Source: Mucilaginibacter sp. 44-25 (GTDB lineage: Bacteria; Bacteroidota; Bacteroidia; Sphingobacteriales; Sphingobacteriaceae). Taken from it: a stretch of DNA of 64,000 bases. The notes under the pieces are model-generated. The model had not been told where the DNA came from, ran no database searches, and saw nothing but the letters and a program-made list of their open reading frames with translations. The first letter of the stretch is position 1, and every line of letters starts with the position of its first letter. This document shows positions 62,656 to 64,000 of this stretch, piece after piece. Location of the stretch: assembly GCA_001898335.1 (NCBI GenBank), contig MKTS01000001.1, positions 620,001-684,000 of the forward strand, given 5' to 3'. Made by a program: the position numbers and the translations under genes.

Positions 62656-63000
62656 CTATTTTACAGCGTCAACGATTGCTTTGAAAGCATCCGGATTGTT
62701 CATCGCTAAATCAGCTAATACCTTACGGTTTAAACCGATCTCTTTAGCGGCTAACTTACCCATTAATTGAGAGTAAGAAATACCGTGCTGACGTGCACCA
62801 GCGTTGATACGTTGAATCCAAAGAGCTCTGAATTCGCGTTTTTTGGTTTTACGGTCGCGGTAAGCATATTGTAAACCTTTTTCAACTGTGTTTTTAGCAA
62901 TAGTATAAACTTTGCTGCGTGAACCCCAATAACCTTTGGCGAGGTTCATGATTCTTTTCCTGCGTCTTCTCGACGCTACTGCGTTAACTGAACGTGGCAT
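62656..63000 (-). CDS. rplT: 50S ribosomal protein L20
   Basis: The basic N-terminus [30 protein letters not shown] and [25 protein letters not shown] are diagnostic of L20, an assembly protein of the large subunit. Length 114 aa is usual. It is the third gene of the infC-rpmI-rplT operon; in other bacteria L20 represses this operon. Confidence 0.98.
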   Translation of the reverse strand: MPRSVNAVASRRRRKRIMNLAKGYWGSRSKVYTIAKNTVEKGLQYAYRDRKTKKREFRALWIQRINAGARQHGISYSQLMGKLAAKEIGLNRKVLADLAMNNPDAFKAIVDAVK

Positions 63001-63077
63001 TTTGTTTTCTTTTTGGTAGTGAGTGTTCCGTTGATGCGGAAGCTTTTGACTCTAATACCTGGTTAAAAATTAATTAA

Positions 63078-63278
63078 TTACTTGCCGATACAAAGCATAC
63101 GTTTTACGTTACCCATGTCAGCTTCAGATACTAAACTTGTCTGACCAAGGGCACGCTTACGTTTAGTAGACATCTTGGTTAAGATGTGGCTTTTGTATGC
63201 GTTTTTTCTTGCAATTTTACCGGTTCCAGTAAGCTTAAAGCGCTTTTTAGCACTGGAATTGGTTTTCATTTTTGGCAT
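63078..63278 (-). CDS. rpmI: 50S ribosomal protein L35
   Basis: The start [22 protein letters not shown] is that of L35, at the ATG at 63278. A longer frame from 63326 would only translate the octad repeat upstream. Length 66 aa is typical. It lies between infC and rplT. Confidence 0.97.
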   Translation of the reverse strand: MPKMKTNSSAKKRFKLTGTGKIARKNAYKSHILTKMSTKRKRALGQTSLVSEADMGNVKRMLCIGK

Positions 63279-63292
63279 AACTATATTTATAT

Positions 63293-63380
63293 AAATGTGC
63301 AAATGTACAGATATGCAAATGTGCAAATCATTCCACCTGCGGGTTTACTCGTTAAACGTTTTCATCTGCACATCTACACA
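63293..63380. repeat. 8-nt-period inverted repeat between rpmI and infC
   Basis: From 63293 the octads AAATGTGC, AAATGTAC, AGATATGC and AAATGTGC run in series. CATCTGCACATCTACACA at 63363-63380 is their inverse in style and pairs with about four mismatches over 18 nt. The pair fills most of the 119-bp gap in this ribosomal operon. Confidence 0.65.
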
Positions 63381-63397
63381 GCTGAAATACGCAAATC

Positions 63398-63964
63398 TTA
63401 TTTTTTAGCTGCTTTAGGTGCTACTGTTAAAAACATTCGCTTACCTTCAAGCTTTGGCAACTGCTCTACTTTACCAACTTCTTCAAGCGCTTGTGCAAAA
63501 CGAAGCAATAATATTTCGCCCTGTTCTTTGTAAACAATTGCACGGCCTTTAAAGTGTACGTAAGCCCTTACCTTCTCGCCCGATTCCAAAAACTTGGTGG
63601 CATGCTTCAATTTAAAATCAAAGTCATGATCATCCGTGTTGGGTCCGAAACGGATCTCCTTAATAACCGTTTGCTTGGCATTACTTTTTATCTCTTTCAG
63701 CTTTTTCTTCTGTTCGTAGATAAACTTATTGTAATCCGTTATCTTACAAACCGGCGGGTTAGCGTTTGGAGATATCTCAACCAGGTCAAGTTCAAGCTCT
63801 TGCGCTATAGCAAGGGCTTCTTTTAAAGGATAAACCCCCTGCTCAACGTTATCGCCAACAAGGCGCACTTCCTGAGCTCGGATAAACTGGTTAATGTTAT
63901 GTTCGGCTTCTTTTTTCTTAAAAGGAGGCCTTGGTCCTCTGTTGAAAGGTCTGTTTAATGCCAA
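63398..63964 (-). CDS. infC: Translation initiation factor IF-3
   Basis: The N-domain ([57 protein letters not shown]) and the C-domain ([39 protein letters not shown]) are complete; 188 aa. The only workable start is TTG at 63964 ([10 protein letters not shown]), since an in-frame TAA lies four codons upstream and no ATG exists in the N-terminal part. A rare start codon in infC is how IF-3 limits its own synthesis in E. coli (AUU there). Confidence 0.95.
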   Translation of the reverse strand: MALNRPFNRGPRPPFKKKEAEHNINQFIRAQEVRLVGDNVEQGVYPLKEALAIAQELELDLVEISPNANPPVCKITDYNKFIYEQKKKLKEIKSNAKQTVIKEIRFGPNTDDHDFDFKLKHATKFLESGEKVRAYVHFKGRAIVYKEQGEILLLRFAQALEEVGKVEQLPKLEGKRMFLTVAPKAAKK

Positions 63965-64000
63965 GTTATACTGTTATTTCTTTTATTATATGTTGTTTAA

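Noticed and set aside
63279..63326. N-terminal extension of L35
   Set aside because: It translates the octad repeat; L35 starts [12 protein letters not shown] at 63278.

Overview
The window is chromosomal DNA from a member of the Bacteroidota, most likely of the Sphingobacteriaceae (Mucilaginibacter or Pedobacter type); the genus is inferred from gene content, not proven. Supporting signs are the large tandem FtsX-type permeases, promoter elements of the form TAnnTTTG, the futalosine menaquinone genes, gyrA followed by two TPR genes, a BtuB/BtuG-type vitamin B12 uptake operon, and a four-helix-bundle (S23/IVP) gene. I see no rRNA, tRNA, CRISPR array, prophage or insertion sequence. Most of the window is ordinary core and accessory chromosome.

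Region by region: 1-5252 holds three tandem ABC-transporter permeases. 5470-9410 holds a secreted GH125 mannosidase and a large glutaminase-type (DUF4965) protein. 9581-16699 is mixed housekeeping: an MBL hydrolase, CorA, WbqC, a glycosyltransferase with a tiny coupled upstream ORF, a CrtA-like oxygenase, then an overlapping run of free-Met-sulfoxide reductase, alpha/beta hydrolase and methylpurine glycosylase. 16802-22334 carries kynureninase, a histone-deacetylase-family protein, a MATE exporter and several small proteins. 22538-27595 is gyrA followed by two TPR genes. 27798-35194 includes hemF, an MFS transporter, a cold-shock gene with a long leader, an SDR, and the menaquinone genes mqnA and mqnE around a histidine phosphatase. 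35360-40138 is serA, serC, rpe and a two-subunit CoA-transferase operon with an S23/IVP gene lodged between the subunits. 40333-47906 holds an acidic low-complexity protein, galM, a HAD/kinase-like/glutamine-synthetase-like trio, and the TIGR03915/TIGR03916 DNA-metabolism pair. 48029-56476 has a broken DUF3140 gene, a UBP zinc finger, bioB, mgtE, ribD, prmC, xerD and aroQ. 56717-61600 has a sirtuin and a B12 operon under a cobalamin riboswitch. The right end is an SRPBCC protein and the infC-rpmI-rplT operon.

The most unusual structure is at 39037-39433. A four-helix-bundle gene of the family encoded by 23S rRNA intervening sequences is flanked by a perfect 19-bp inverted repeat and sits between the two CoA-transferase subunit genes. 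Its flanks belong to a wider pattern in this window: intergenic inverted pairs built from degenerate 7- or 8-nt tandem units (also near 36318, 38316 and 63293). Other points of interest are TAnnTTTG promoter boxes only 4-5 nt before ATG codons (msrC, ribD, aroQ), a forced TTG start for infC, a sirtuin with a YxxR signature but no zinc-site cysteines, and a decayed DUF3140 gene.
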